Source of the DNA: Betaproteobacteria bacterium
Lineage (GTDB): Bacteria; Pseudomonadota; Gammaproteobacteria; Burkholderiales; Casimicrobiaceae
DNA length: 64,000 bases
Assembly: GCA_016861105.1 (NCBI GenBank)
Contig: BOKS01000007.1
Location: forward strand, 62,001 to 126,000
Direction: 5' to 3'
Below, in pieces: positions 50,696 through 59,759 of the stretch; positions within the stretch are counted from its first letter, which is position 1; each line of letters starts with the position of its first letter. The notes under the pieces were generated by a model. That model was not told the DNA's origin. It ran no database searches and saw only the letters and a program-made list of their open reading frames with translations. Position numbers and translations under genes: made by a program.

Positions 50696-51367
50696 ATGGC
50701 GTTGGCGGGCGGCGGCGCGGTGGCGATCTGGCACGACATCGCGCCCGAGGGGCGCGACGAGTTCTACGCGTGGCACGGGCGCGAGCACATGCCCGAGCGG
50801 ATCGCGATCCCGGGGTTCGTGCGCGGACGCCGGTTCGTCGCGATCGAGGGGACGCCGGAGTTCTTCAACCTCTACGAGACCGCGTCCACCGCGGTCGTCA
50901 CCGGCGACGCCTACCTCGCGCGGCTCAATGCGCCCACGCCCTGGACGGTCGCGACGGTCCGGCACTTCCGCGGGGTCGCGCGCTCGCTGTGCGAGGTCGC
51001 GGCCAGCGTGGGCGACGGGATGGGCGGCCTGTGCGCGACGCTCCGCTACGACGTCGGCGCCGCGGACGCGGCAGCCCATCGCGCCGCGATGGCCGCGGCG
51101 TTGCGCGGGCTCGCGCAGGCCCCCGGGGTCGCCGCGGCGCACCTGCTCGTCGCCGACGAGGCGGCGAGCGCGGTCGAGACCGCCGAGAAGCGGGTGCGTG
51201 CCGAAGGCAACCTGATCCCGCGCTGGATCGCGATCGTCGAGGGCTGGGGCGACGCGCCGGCGTTCGTGCAGGCGTGCCGGACGTTCGCGGCCTCCGCCGC
51301 CTTCGCCGGCGCGACCGTCGCGCCGGAGCTCGCCGTCTACCGGCTGCAGAACCAGCGCGAGCGCTGA
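50696..51367 (+). CDS. Hypothetical protein, probable dimeric alpha/beta-barrel fold
   Basis: A 223-residue protein I do not recognise by name. Two halves of similar layout suggest duplicated ferredoxin-like (EthD/ABM-type) modules: WHDIAPEGRDEFYAWHGREHMPERIAIPGFVRGRRF in the first, then RWIAIVEGWGDAPAFVQACRTF in the second. The WH(x)REHMPER stretch recalls enzymes that handle small hydrophobic acids. There is no signal peptide. It is divergent from the amidohydrolase operon and shares its IclR-type site, so it probably acts in the same pathway. Confidence 0.6.
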   Translation: MALAGGGAVAIWHDIAPEGRDEFYAWHGREHMPERIAIPGFVRGRRFVAIEGTPEFFNLYETASTAVVTGDAYLARLNAPTPWTVATVRHFRGVARSLCEVAASVGDGMGGLCATLRYDVGAADAAAHRAAMAAALRGLAQAPGVAAAHLLVADEAASAVETAEKRVRAEGNLIPRWIAIVEGWGDAPAFVQACRTFAASAAFAGATVAPELAVYRLQNQRER

Positions 51368-51523
51368 GGGGCGCCGCCGGGGCCCCCGCGCCGGGAAACG
51401 AGGGTCAGACTCGAATTTCGCCGGGGCTGCCGCGCGGGCCGGCGCCGACGACGCCCCTCGCGCCGGAATGCCGCGAACGCGTGCGCGGGCGACCCGCGCG
51501 TGACGCGAATGCGGATGCGCGCG

Positions 51524-52264
51524 TCAGCCGCGAAGCTGCAGTGCCGCGCCGCCCAGGCCCTCGATCGCGACCTCGATGCGGGCCGCACGCTCGACGCGCA
51601 CGGGCTTGTTGAGGCTGCCCGTGGTGACGACGTGGCCGGCACGCAGGCCACCGAGACGATCGTTCGACCGCGCGAGGTACGCGCGGATCGGCGCGATCGG
51701 ATCGCCCTGCGGGTGCCCGCCGGCCTTCTCGTGCTCGACGGCCCCGTCGATCGCGAGGCGGCAGGGAAGCGCCGTCAGGTCGAGCGCGCCGAACGCGCGC
51801 GTGCCGCCGCCGGTGACGTAGGCGAGGTTCGCGCCGTTGTCGGCGAGGAACGCGAGGAACGGGATCGCAGGGGGCTCGCCGAGCCGCCCGCGGATCACCT
51901 CGATGCCGACCAGCACCTCGCCGACGGCGTCGAGGATCGCCGCGCGCGAGTGCTCGCCGGGGGCGAGGTCGCGCGCGAGGCGCACGGCGATCTCCATCTC
52001 GATCAGCACGTGCGTGCCCACCGGCAGCGCGGCGGGCGAAGCGTGCAGCGCGCCGGCGAGCAGCGGCGCCGCGAACGGCGTGCCGTCGCCGCCGATGCCC
52101 ACCTTCCAGCCGGCCACCTTCTCGCCGAGCTCGCGGGCCACGGCAGCCTGCACGGCCATCGCGGCCGCCGCGTCGGGCGGGGCGAGCGCATCCTCGTAGG
52201 CGGCGGGGCGGCCGGCGCGGGCTTCGAGCAGGCGTCGCGCAAGCAGGTCGGCGGGGTCGGTCAT
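51524..52264 (-). CDS. 2-keto-4-pentenoate hydratase/FAH-family protein
   Basis: A 246-residue FAH-fold enzyme. GWKVGIGGDGTPFAAPL is the usual N-terminal loop, EMEIAVRLARDL supplies the metal-binding acidic pair, and the C terminus has VVTTGSLNKPVRVERAARIEV. MhpD-type hydratases act on 2-hydroxypentadienoate in meta-cleavage pathways. No dioxygenase is near, so the substrate is open. It lies 24 bp downstream of a Crp/Fnr-type regulator gene, on the same strand. Confidence 0.82.
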   Translation of the reverse strand: MTDPADLLARRLLEARAGRPAAYEDALAPPDAAAAMAVQAAVARELGEKVAGWKVGIGGDGTPFAAPLLAGALHASPAALPVGTHVLIEMEIAVRLARDLAPGEHSRAAILDAVGEVLVGIEVIRGRLGEPPAIPFLAFLADNGANLAYVTGGGTRAFGALDLTALPCRLAIDGAVEHEKAGGHPQGDPIAPIRAYLARSNDRLGGLRAGHVVTTGSLNKPVRVERAARIEVAIEGLGGAALQLRG

Positions 52265-52288
52265 GGGGGGCCTCGGTCGGAAGGGTTC

Positions 52289-52963
52289 TCAGTCCTCGAA
52301 GCGGCGCAGGCCGTCGAGGTCGCGCACGGTGACGCCGCCGTAGCCGATGGCGAGCAGTCCCGCCTGCTCCAGTCGCTTGAGCGCCTGGTTGACGCGCTGC
52401 CGCGACAGGCCGACGAGCTGCCCCAGCTCCTCCTGCGAGATCGGCAGCGTCGGCCCGATGCCGGGGTAGAGGTGCGGGTTGAAGAGCGCCGCCAGCCCGC
52501 GCGCGAGCCGCGCGTCCGGGCCGAGGAGCCGGTCGTGCTCGACCATCCCGATGAACTGGCCGAGCCGCTCGTTCAGCTGGATCAGCAGGAAGCGGTTGAA
52601 CGCCACGGACTCGTCGAGCAGCGCCATGAACGTCGAGCGCGGCATGTAGGCGATCGTCGAGTCGCGCAGCGCGACGATGTCGTAGCGGCGCGGCTCGTCC
52701 TTGAGCAGCGAGCCCTCGCCGAACCAGCCGCCGGAGGGGATGCCGGTGAAGGAGGTCGGCTTGCCGTCGAGCGACACGTTGGCCATCTTGACCAGCCCGT
52801 CGATCACGCCGATCCAGTGCTCGACCGGCTCCCCCTTGCGGCAGACCAGCGTGCCGGCCGGGGCCGGGCGGACGACGGTCTCGGCGACGGCGCGCGCCCG
52901 CAGCCCGGGGGCGAGTCCCGCCGCCCAATGGGCGGCGTCGACGAAGTCGGCGAGGGATGGCAT
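52289..52963 (-). CDS. Crp/Fnr family regulator
   Basis: A 224-residue regulator with an N-terminal cyclic-nucleotide-type barrel (GTLVCRKGEPVEHWIGVIDGLVKMA, GGWFGEGSLL) and a C-terminal winged helix (ISQEELGQLVGLSRQRVNQALKRLEQAG). There are no Cys clusters for an iron-sulphur centre, so it is not an oxygen sensor of the FNR type. ATG 52963 is preferred over the TTG at 52987. It is upstream of the FAH-family gene and divergent from the acyl-CoA synthetase gene at 53290. Confidence 0.9.
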   Translation of the reverse strand: MPSLADFVDAAHWAAGLAPGLRARAVAETVVRPAPAGTLVCRKGEPVEHWIGVIDGLVKMANVSLDGKPTSFTGIPSGGWFGEGSLLKDEPRRYDIVALRDSTIAYMPRSTFMALLDESVAFNRFLLIQLNERLGQFIGMVEHDRLLGPDARLARGLAALFNPHLYPGIGPTLPISQEELGQLVGLSRQRVNQALKRLEQAGLLAIGYGGVTVRDLDGLRRFED

Positions 52964-53289
52964 CGGGAAATGTCGGCGGGACGACAACCGGGGGCGCAGC
53001 CAGCCTCTAGAGTCGGCGCGGGGATTCTACGCAATCGCCCCTGGCCGCCCGCCGCGGGCCCGCCGGCGGCAAAGCGTTGATACCATAGTCCCGCGATCCC
53101 GCGCGCCGCCAGCGCCCGCCCCGGGGGGGCGGCGTGCGGCGGACGTTCGCTCCCGGCTGCGCCAGCGCCCGCCACGAGGCGCGCAGGCGGGGGGTGCGGA
53201 AGGCATCGGGCCGGCGGCCCGGGGCCCGCCCGGGGGGAGCGGCGAGGCGAACGCGGACGGCGGGCACGGCCGCCGCGACGGAGGAGGCG
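52964..53289. other. Divergent gap between the Crp-type regulator and the Liv locus
   Basis: About 325 bp without a gene. A GC-rich run (CCCGCCCCGGGGGGGCGGC) near 53115-53135 can form a hairpin. GAGGAGG before 53290 is the RBS of the acyl-CoA synthetase. ORFs here are Arg/Pro-rich shadows. No clear Crp-type TGTGA site was found. Confidence 0.4.
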
Positions 53290-55233
53290 ATGGCAGGAAC
53301 GCTCGACACGTTCCCGCGGCTCATGCTGGAGCACGCGCGGGTGCGGCCGGACCATCCCGCGACGCGGGAGAAGGACCTCGGCATCTGGCAATCCTGGACG
53401 TGGCGCGAGGTCGCGGACGAGGTCCGCGCGCTCGCCTGCGGGCTCGCCTCGCAGGGCTTCCGCCGCGGCATGCACCTCGCGATCATCGGCGACAACCGCC
53501 CGCGCCTGTACTGGTCGATGCTCGCCGCGCAGTGCCTCGGCGGCGTCCCGGTGCCCATGTACCAGGACGCGCCGGCCGTCGAATTCGTCTACGTGCTCAA
53601 CGACGCCGAGATCGTCTTCGCGATGGTCGAGGACCAGGAGCAGGTCGACAAGGTGCTGGAGGCGCGGCCGCAGGTGCCCACGCTCCAGCGGATCTTCTAC
53701 GACGACCCGCGCGGCCTGCGCCACTACGACGGCATCGTGTCCTACGAGCGCCTCGTGGAGCTCGGCCGCGCGTTCGACCGCGAGCACCCCGGCTTCTTCG
53801 ACGGCGAAGTGGCGCAGGGCCGCAGCGACGACGTCTCGGTGATGCTCTACACGTCCGGCACGACGGGCAAGCCCAAGGGCGTGCGCGCCACGCACGCGGC
53901 GTTCCTCGCCGCGAGCCGCGGGGGCACCGAGTTCGACCGGCTGGATCCCTCGGACAGCGTGCTCTCGTACCTGCCGATGGCCTGGGTCGGGGACCACCTG
54001 TTCTCGTTCGCGCAGTGGGTGTACGTCGGCTTCACGATCAACTGCCCCGAATCCGGCGACACCGTGATGACCGACCTGCGCGAGATCGGCCCCACCTACT
54101 ACTTCGCGCCGCCGCGGGTCTTCGAGAACCTGCTGACGCAGGTGATGATCCGCATGGAGGACGCGGGGCGGCTGAAGCGGTGGATCTTCCATCGCTTCAT
54201 GGCGGTGGCGCGGCGCTGCGGCGCCGAACTGCTGGACGGCAGGCCGGTGGGCGCGGGCGACCGCATGCTCTACGCCATCGGCGACCTGCTGGTCTACGGG
54301 CCGCTGCGCAACGTCCTCGGCATGAGCCGCATCCGCGTCGCGTACACCGCGGGCGCCGCGATCGGACCGGACCTGTTCCGCTTCTACCGCTCGATCGGCG
54401 TCAACCTGAAGCAGCTCTACGGCTCGACCGAGACCTGCGCGTACTGCTGCCTGCAGCCCGACCGCGCGGTGAAGCTGGACACGGTGGGACTGCCCGCGCC
54501 CGGCGTCGAGGTGCGCATCGGGGACAACGGCGAGGTGCTGGTGCGCGGCGCGATGCTGCTCAAGGAGTACTACCGGCGCCCGGACGCGACCGCCGAGGCG
54601 ATCGACGCCGACGGCTACTTCCACACCGGCGACGCCGGCTACTTCGACGCGGACGGCCATCTCAAGATCATCGACCGCGCGAAGGACGTCGGGGCGCTGG
54701 CCGGCGGCGCGATGTTCGCGCCCAACTACCTCGAGAACAAGCTCAAGTTCTTCCCGCACATCAGGGAGGCGGTCGCCTTCGGCCACGGCCGCGACCGCGT
54801 GTGCGCGTTCATCAACATCGACATCGGCTCGGTGGGCAACTGGGCCGAGCGGCGCGGCCTCCCGTACTCGGGCTACACCGACCTCGCCGCGAAGCCCGAG
54901 GTCTACGCGCTGATCCGCGAGTGCGTCGAGCAGGTCAACGCGGAGCTCGCGCAGGACCCGGCGCTGGCCGCCTCGCAGGTGCACCGCTTCCTGATCCTGC
55001 ACAAGGAGCTCGACCCCGACGACGACGAGCTCACGCGCACGCGCAAGGTGCGCCGCGGCTTCGTCGCGGAGAAGTACGCGGTGCTGATCGACGCGCTGTA
55101 CGGCGGGAAGACGGTCCAGCACATCGAGACGCAGGTCAAGTTCGAGGACGGCCGCAGCGGCATGGTCGCGGCCGACCTCGTCGTCGCGGACGCCCGCACG
55201 TTCGGGCCGGACGTCGCGAAGCGGGCGGCGTAG
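53290..55233 (+). CDS. AMP-binding acyl-CoA synthetase
   Basis: A 647-residue long-chain-type acyl-CoA synthetase. The phosphate loop LYTSGTTGKPKGV is intact, YGSTETCAY is the adenine region, and YFHTGDAGYFDADGHLKIIDRAKDV is the hinge. It activates a carboxylic acid as AMP ester and then CoA thioester in the cytoplasm. GAGGAGG lies just upstream of ATG 53290. It heads the Liv-type transporter locus, ending 9 bp before the livG-like gene. A fatty or aryl acid imported by that system is the likely substrate. Confidence 0.93.
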   Translation: MAGTLDTFPRLMLEHARVRPDHPATREKDLGIWQSWTWREVADEVRALACGLASQGFRRGMHLAIIGDNRPRLYWSMLAAQCLGGVPVPMYQDAPAVEFVYVLNDAEIVFAMVEDQEQVDKVLEARPQVPTLQRIFYDDPRGLRHYDGIVSYERLVELGRAFDREHPGFFDGEVAQGRSDDVSVMLYTSGTTGKPKGVRATHAAFLAASRGGTEFDRLDPSDSVLSYLPMAWVGDHLFSFAQWVYVGFTINCPESGDTVMTDLREIGPTYYFAPPRVFENLLTQVMIRMEDAGRLKRWIFHRFMAVARRCGAELLDGRPVGAGDRMLYAIGDLLVYGPLRNVLGMSRIRVAYTAGAAIGPDLFRFYRSIGVNLKQLYGSTETCAYCCLQPDRAVKLDTVGLPAPGVEVRIGDNGEVLVRGAMLLKEYYRRPDATAEAIDADGYFHTGDAGYFDADGHLKIIDRAKDVGALAGGAMFAPNYLENKLKFFPHIREAVAFGHGRDRVCAFINIDIGSVGNWAERRGLPYSGYTDLAAKPEVYALIRECVEQVNAELAQDPALAASQVHRFLILHKELDPDDDELTRTRKVRRGFVAEKYAVLIDALYGGKTVQHIETQVKFEDGRSGMVAADLVVADARTFGPDVAKRAA

Positions 55234-55242
55234 GGGCGCGGC

Positions 55243-56034
55243 GTGTCCGGGGGCGGACGACGCATCGGCGAGGTCATCCTGCGCCTCGAGGGGATCTCGC
55301 TGTCGTTCGGCGGCGTGAAGGCGCTCTCGGACATCAGCTTCGACGTTCGCGAGCACGAGATCCGGGCGATCATCGGGCCCAACGGCGCCGGCAAGAGCTC
55401 GATGCTGAACGTCATCAACGGCGTCTACCGGCCGCAGCAGGGCACGATCACCTTCCACGGCGAGACGCGCCGCGACATGGTGCCGCACCAGGCGGCGATG
55501 CAGGGCATCGCGCGGACGTTCCAGAACATCGCGCTGTTCAAGGGCATGTCGGTCCTCGACAACATCATGACCGGCCGCAACCTGCGGATGAAGGCGACGA
55601 TCCTCGAGCAGGCGATCCACTTCGGCCGCGCGCGGCGCGAGGAGCTCGCCAACCGCGCGAAGGTCGAGGAGATCATCGACTTCCTGGAGATCCAGCACAT
55701 CCGCCGCACGCCCGTGGGACGGCTGCCGTACGGCCTGATGAAGCGCGTCGAGCTCGCGCGGGCGCTGGCCGCCGAGCCCACGCTGCTGCTGCTCGACGAG
55801 CCGATGGCGGGGATGAACGTCGAGGAGAAGCAGGACATGTGCCGCTTCGTGCTCGACGTCAACGAGCAGTACGGCACGACGATCGTGCTGATCGAGCACG
55901 ACATGGGCGTGGTGATGGACATCTCCGACCGCGTGGTCGTGCTCGACTACGGGCGCAAGATCGGCGACGGGACGCCCGACGTGGTGCGGGCCAACCAGGC
56001 GGTCATCGACGCGTACCTCGGGGTGGCGCATTGA
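55243..56034 (+). CDS. LivG-type ABC ATPase
   Basis: A 263-residue branched-chain-type ATPase. P-loop GPNGAGKSS, Walker B LLLLDEPMAGMN and the late LivG motif VLIEHDMGVVMDISDRV are clear. The signature reads RLPYGLMKRVELARAL in place of LSGGQ, an accepted variant in LivG proteins. The start is GTG 55243, 9 bp after the synthetase stop. It pairs with the LivF-type ATPase at 59760. Confidence 0.9.
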   Translation: MSGGGRRIGEVILRLEGISLSFGGVKALSDISFDVREHEIRAIIGPNGAGKSSMLNVINGVYRPQQGTITFHGETRRDMVPHQAAMQGIARTFQNIALFKGMSVLDNIMTGRNLRMKATILEQAIHFGRARREELANRAKVEEIIDFLEIQHIRRTPVGRLPYGLMKRVELARALAAEPTLLLLDEPMAGMNVEEKQDMCRFVLDVNEQYGTTIVLIEHDMGVVMDISDRVVVLDYGRKIGDGTPDVVRANQAVIDAYLGVAH

Positions 56035-56175
56035 CGGCGGCGCGCGCGAAAGCCGGGAACGGGGCACTCGGAACACGGAGGCTGCGATGACGGGGCTCGA
56101 CGAAAGCGGGCGGGGACGACCTCCCCGCCATTCCCCATGGCCCGTTCCGCGCGAAGCGAGCGCTGCGGGCGAGCC

Positions 56176-57069
56176 ATGACGTTCTTCTTCGAGGTGCTGA
56201 TCGGCGGCCTGCTCTCGGGCGTGATGTACTCGCTCGTCGCGCTGGGCTTCGTGCTGATCTACAAGGCGTCCGGCGTCTTCAACTTCGCGCAGGGCGCGCT
56301 CGTGTTCATGGCGGCGCTGACCTTCGTCGGGCTGACCGAGATGGGGCTGGGCTTCGCGATGGCCCTCGCGGTGACGCTGGTGGTGATGATCGCCGGCGCG
56401 CTGCTCACCGAGCGCCTCGTGCTGCGCAAGCTGGTGAACCAGCCGCAGATCACGCTGTTCATGGCCACGATCGGGCTGACCTTCTTCATCGAGGGGCTGA
56501 CGCAGCTCGTCTGGGGCAGCCAGCCGCGCGGCCTGGACCTCGGCATCCCCGACCAGCCGATCGAGTGGGTGCTCGACCGCGCCGGCATCGTCGTCAGCCA
56601 GTTCGAGCTGTTCGCCGCCGGTGTTGCGGCGGTGATGGTGGCCGCGCTGGCGCTGTTCTTCCAGAAGACGCGCATCGGCCGCGGCCTGCGCGCCGTCGCC
56701 GACGACCACCAGGCCGCGCAGTCGATCGGCATCCCGCTGCACCTGATCTGGGCGTACGTCTGGGCGGCCGCCGGCTTCGTCGCGCTGGTCGCCGGCCTGC
56801 TGTGGGGCGCGCGCAACGGCGTGCAGTTCGCGCTGACGTTCACCGCGCTGAAGGCGCTGCCCGTGCTGATCCTCGGCGGCTTCGAGTCGGTCCCCGGCGC
56901 GATCATCGGCGGCCTCATCATCGGGGCGGTCGAGAAGCTCGCCGAGGTCTACGTCGGCCCGATGGTCGGCGGCGGCATCGAGGGCTGGGTCGCCTACGTG
57001 ATCGCGCTCCTCTTCCTGCTCGTGCGGCCCGAGGGGCTGTTCGGCGAGAAGCACATCGACCGCGTGTGA
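56176..57069 (+). CDS. LivH-type ABC permease
   Basis: A 297-residue inner-membrane permease with about eight helices. FNFAQGALVFMAALTF and TRIGRGLRAVADDHQAAQSIGI are the LivH signature segments, the latter being the ATPase-coupling EAA-like loop. ATG 56176 (MTFFFEVLIGG) begins the first helix; the longer ORF from 56137 adds unrelated residues. The 141-bp spacer before it shows a stretch (GACGAAAGCGGGCGGGGACG) that may be a decayed copy of the repeat type seen at 22892-23456. Confidence 0.92.
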   Translation: MTFFFEVLIGGLLSGVMYSLVALGFVLIYKASGVFNFAQGALVFMAALTFVGLTEMGLGFAMALAVTLVVMIAGALLTERLVLRKLVNQPQITLFMATIGLTFFIEGLTQLVWGSQPRGLDLGIPDQPIEWVLDRAGIVVSQFELFAAGVAAVMVAALALFFQKTRIGRGLRAVADDHQAAQSIGIPLHLIWAYVWAAAGFVALVAGLLWGARNGVQFALTFTALKALPVLILGGFESVPGAIIGGLIIGAVEKLAEVYVGPMVGGGIEGWVAYVIALLFLLVRPEGLFGEKHIDRV

Positions 57070-57115
57070 CGCGGCGACAGACGACCGGCCCCAGCCCACT
57101 TTCGACCGCCAGACG

Positions 57116-58204
57116 ATGCTCTACCGCGAAGCCGGCCAGTTCAAGACGTCGTACGCGACGGACCAGCAGATCTTCCCGATCCGCCAGGACCGCGTCGCGG
57201 TCGTCGCGCTCGCCGCGCTGGCCTTCGTCGTCGTGCCGCTGATCGCCACGCAGTACTGGCTCTCGGCGATCCTGATCCCGTTCCTGATCTTCGCGCTGGC
57301 GGCGCTGGGGCTCAACATCCTCACCGGCTACGCGGGCCAGCTGTCGCTCGGCACGGCGGCGTTCATGGCGGTGGGGGCGTTCGCCGCCTACAACTTCGTG
57401 CTGCGGGTCCCCGGCATGCCGGTGCTGCTCGCGTTCGTGCTGGCCGGCGGCTGCGCGGCGCTGGTCGGCGTCCTGTTCGGGCTGCCCAGCCTGCGCATCA
57501 AGGGCTTCTACCTCGCGGTCGCCACGCTCGCGGCGCAGTTCTTCGTGGTCTGGGCGCTGGTCAAGTTCCCCTGGTTCTCGAACTACTCGAGCTCGGGGGT
57601 GATCACCGCGCAGAAGATGACGATCCTCGGCATCGACATCGACACGCCGCTGCGCAAGTACATGCTCACGCTGACGATCGTCACGCTCCTCGCGCTCGCG
57701 GCGAAGAACATGGTGCGCAGCTCGATCGGGCGCGCGTGGATGGCGGTGCGCGACATGGACGTCGCGGCGGAGGTGATCGGCTTCCCGCTGATGCGCACCA
57801 AGCTCACCGCGTTCGCGGTCAGCTCGTTCTACTGCGGCGTCGCCGGCGCGCTCTACGCCTACGCCTACCTCGGCACGGTCGAGCCCGAGGCGTTCACGCT
57901 CGACCTGTCGTTCCGCATCCTGTTCATGATCATCATCGGCGGGATCGGCAGCATCCTGGGGTCGTTCCTCGGCGCCGGCTTCATCGTGCTGCTGCCGATC
58001 TTCCTCAACATCGTCGTGCACTGGCTGAACGGCGTCGCGCAGTCGCTGTTCTCGGCGTCGCTGCCGGCGTCGATCACCAGCAACCTCGAGCTGATGGTGT
58101 TCGGCGGGCTCATCATCTTCTTCCTGATCGTCGAGCCGCACGGGCTGGCGCGGCTGTGGCAGATCGGCAAGGAGAAGCTGCGCCTGTGGCCGTTCCCGCA
58201 CTGA
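57116..58204 (+). CDS. LivM-type ABC permease
   Basis: A 362-residue permease. ALAALGLNILTGYAGQLSLGTAAFMAVGAFAAY is the LivM hallmark, and SSIGRAWMAVRDMDVAAEVIGF is the coupling loop. A hydrophilic N-terminal stretch of 35 residues precedes helix one. It starts 46 bp after livH. A short GGGCCGCC/GGCGGTCCC hairpin follows its stop and may modulate read-through into the binding-protein gene. Confidence 0.92.
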   Translation: MLYREAGQFKTSYATDQQIFPIRQDRVAVVALAALAFVVVPLIATQYWLSAILIPFLIFALAALGLNILTGYAGQLSLGTAAFMAVGAFAAYNFVLRVPGMPVLLAFVLAGGCAALVGVLFGLPSLRIKGFYLAVATLAAQFFVVWALVKFPWFSNYSSSGVITAQKMTILGIDIDTPLRKYMLTLTIVTLLALAAKNMVRSSIGRAWMAVRDMDVAAEVIGFPLMRTKLTAFAVSSFYCGVAGALYAYAYLGTVEPEAFTLDLSFRILFMIIIGGIGSILGSFLGAGFIVLLPIFLNIVVHWLNGVAQSLFSASLPASITSNLELMVFGGLIIFFLIVEPHGLARLWQIGKEKLRLWPFPH

Positions 58205-58289
58205 TTCGCTATGCTGGGCCGCCGCAGGCGGTCCCGCGAGGTCCAGGGAGGCTGTTGTCCGGTCTATGCTGTCACTGAGGAGGAGAGAA

Positions 58290-59618
58290 ATGATGCATCG
58301 CACCAAACTGATGGCCTGGCTGGCGGCGGCGACGCTCGGCGCCGCGTCGACGGCCGCGTTCGCGCAGGCCGAGCAGTTCGTCCCGCTTCTCTCGTACCGC
58401 GTGGGCGCGTACGCCGCCGGCGGTTCCGGGATCTTCGGCGGGTACATCGACTACATGAACTACATCAACATGAAGGAGGGCGGCGTCAACGGCGTCAAGC
58501 TCTCCTGGGAGGAGTGCGAGACCGAGTACAACAACTCGCGTGGCGTCGAGTGCTACGAGCGCCTGAAGAAGCGGGGGAGCGGCGCGACGTTGGTGCAGCC
58601 GCTGTCCACGGGCATCACCTACTCGCTGATCGACCGTGTCGCCACCGACAAGATCCCGATGGTCACGCTGGGCTACGGCCGCACCGACGCGGCGGACGGG
58701 CGCGTGTTCCCGTGGGTCTTCCCGATGATCACGACCTACTGGTCGCAGGCCTCGGCGATGATCAAGTACATCGCGCGCAAGGAGGGCGGCGAGGACAAGC
58801 TCAAGGGCAAGAAGATCGTCCACCTCTACCACGACTCCGCCTACGGCAAGGAGCCGATCGCGGTGTTCCAGGAGTACCAGAAGCGCCTCGGCGTCGAGGT
58901 CACGTCGATCGCCGTGCCGCACCCCGGCAACGAGCAGCAGTCGCAGTGGCTGCAGATCCGCCAGATCCGCCCGGACTACGTGATCCTGTGGGGCTGGGGC
59001 GTGATGAACACGGTCGCGCTCAAGACCGCGCAGCGCAACGGCTACCCGAGCGGGAAGATCCTCGGCGTGTGGTGGGCCGGCTCCGAGGAGGACGTAATCC
59101 CGGCCGGCGACGCGTCGAAGGGCTATACGACGGCGGTGTTCAACGTCGCCGGCGCCAACCTGCCGCTCGTGCAGGACGTCAAGCGCGTCGTCTACGCCAA
59201 GGGCAAGGGCAACATGGAGGACGCGACGCGCGTGGGGTCCGTCTACCACGTCCGCGGCCTGGTGCACGGGATCATCACGGTCGAGGCGATCCGCAAGGCG
59301 CAGGAGCGCTTCGGCAAGGGCAAGGTGATGACGGCCGAGCAGGTGCGCTGGGGCCTCGAGAACCTCAACCTCGACGAGGCGCGGCTCAAGCAGCTCAACG
59401 CCGCGGGCATGATGCCGCCGCTGAAGATGTCGTGCGCCGACCACGAGGGCTCCGGCCTGGTCAAGTTCCAGACCTGGGACGGCAACCAGTGGAAGGTCGT
59501 GACGCCCGACTGGATCGCGCCCGACAAGCAGATGATCCGCGGGATGATCGAGGAGTCGGCGGCGAAGTACGCGAAGGAGAAGAACATCACGCCGCGCGAC
59601 TGCAGCAAGGAGTCCTGA
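58290..59618 (+). CDS. Liv-type ABC substrate-binding protein
   Basis: A 442-residue periplasmic receptor of the LivJ/Leu-Ile-Val family. A signal peptide (KLMAWLAAATLGAASTAAFA) is followed by GIFGGYIDYMNYINMKEGGVNG, typical of type I receptors for aromatic or branched compounds. CSRGVECYERLKKRG-type spacing and VRGLVHGIITVEAIRKAQ also fit. ATG 58290 is chosen because GAGGAGAG lies 8 bp upstream; the track start at 58266 lies ahead of that RBS. It probably sets the specificity of the transporter. Confidence 0.9.
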   Translation: MMHRTKLMAWLAAATLGAASTAAFAQAEQFVPLLSYRVGAYAAGGSGIFGGYIDYMNYINMKEGGVNGVKLSWEECETEYNNSRGVECYERLKKRGSGATLVQPLSTGITYSLIDRVATDKIPMVTLGYGRTDAADGRVFPWVFPMITTYWSQASAMIKYIARKEGGEDKLKGKKIVHLYHDSAYGKEPIAVFQEYQKRLGVEVTSIAVPHPGNEQQSQWLQIRQIRPDYVILWGWGVMNTVALKTAQRNGYPSGKILGVWWAGSEEDVIPAGDASKGYTTAVFNVAGANLPLVQDVKRVVYAKGKGNMEDATRVGSVYHVRGLVHGIITVEAIRKAQERFGKGKVMTAEQVRWGLENLNLDEARLKQLNAAGMMPPLKMSCADHEGSGLVKFQTWDGNQWKVVTPDWIAPDKQMIRGMIEESAAKYAKEKNITPRDCSKES

Positions 59619-59759
59619 CGCGGTAGGGCCGTGCCGGCGGGCCCGCCGTCCGGCCGCGCGCCGGGCCGCGGGCGCGCCCGTCGTCCCGCGCTGCGCCGTG
59701 GGCGCAGCGCCGCCCGGCGGCGGGCTTCCGGAATCCCGAATGCGATCGAGCGAACCGTC

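Noticed and set aside
52289-52963. Crp/Fnr-type protein as the regulator of the FNR-like feo site
   Set aside because: It lacks the Cys residues of an iron-sulphur FNR and lies 19 kb away; no evidence connects it to that site.
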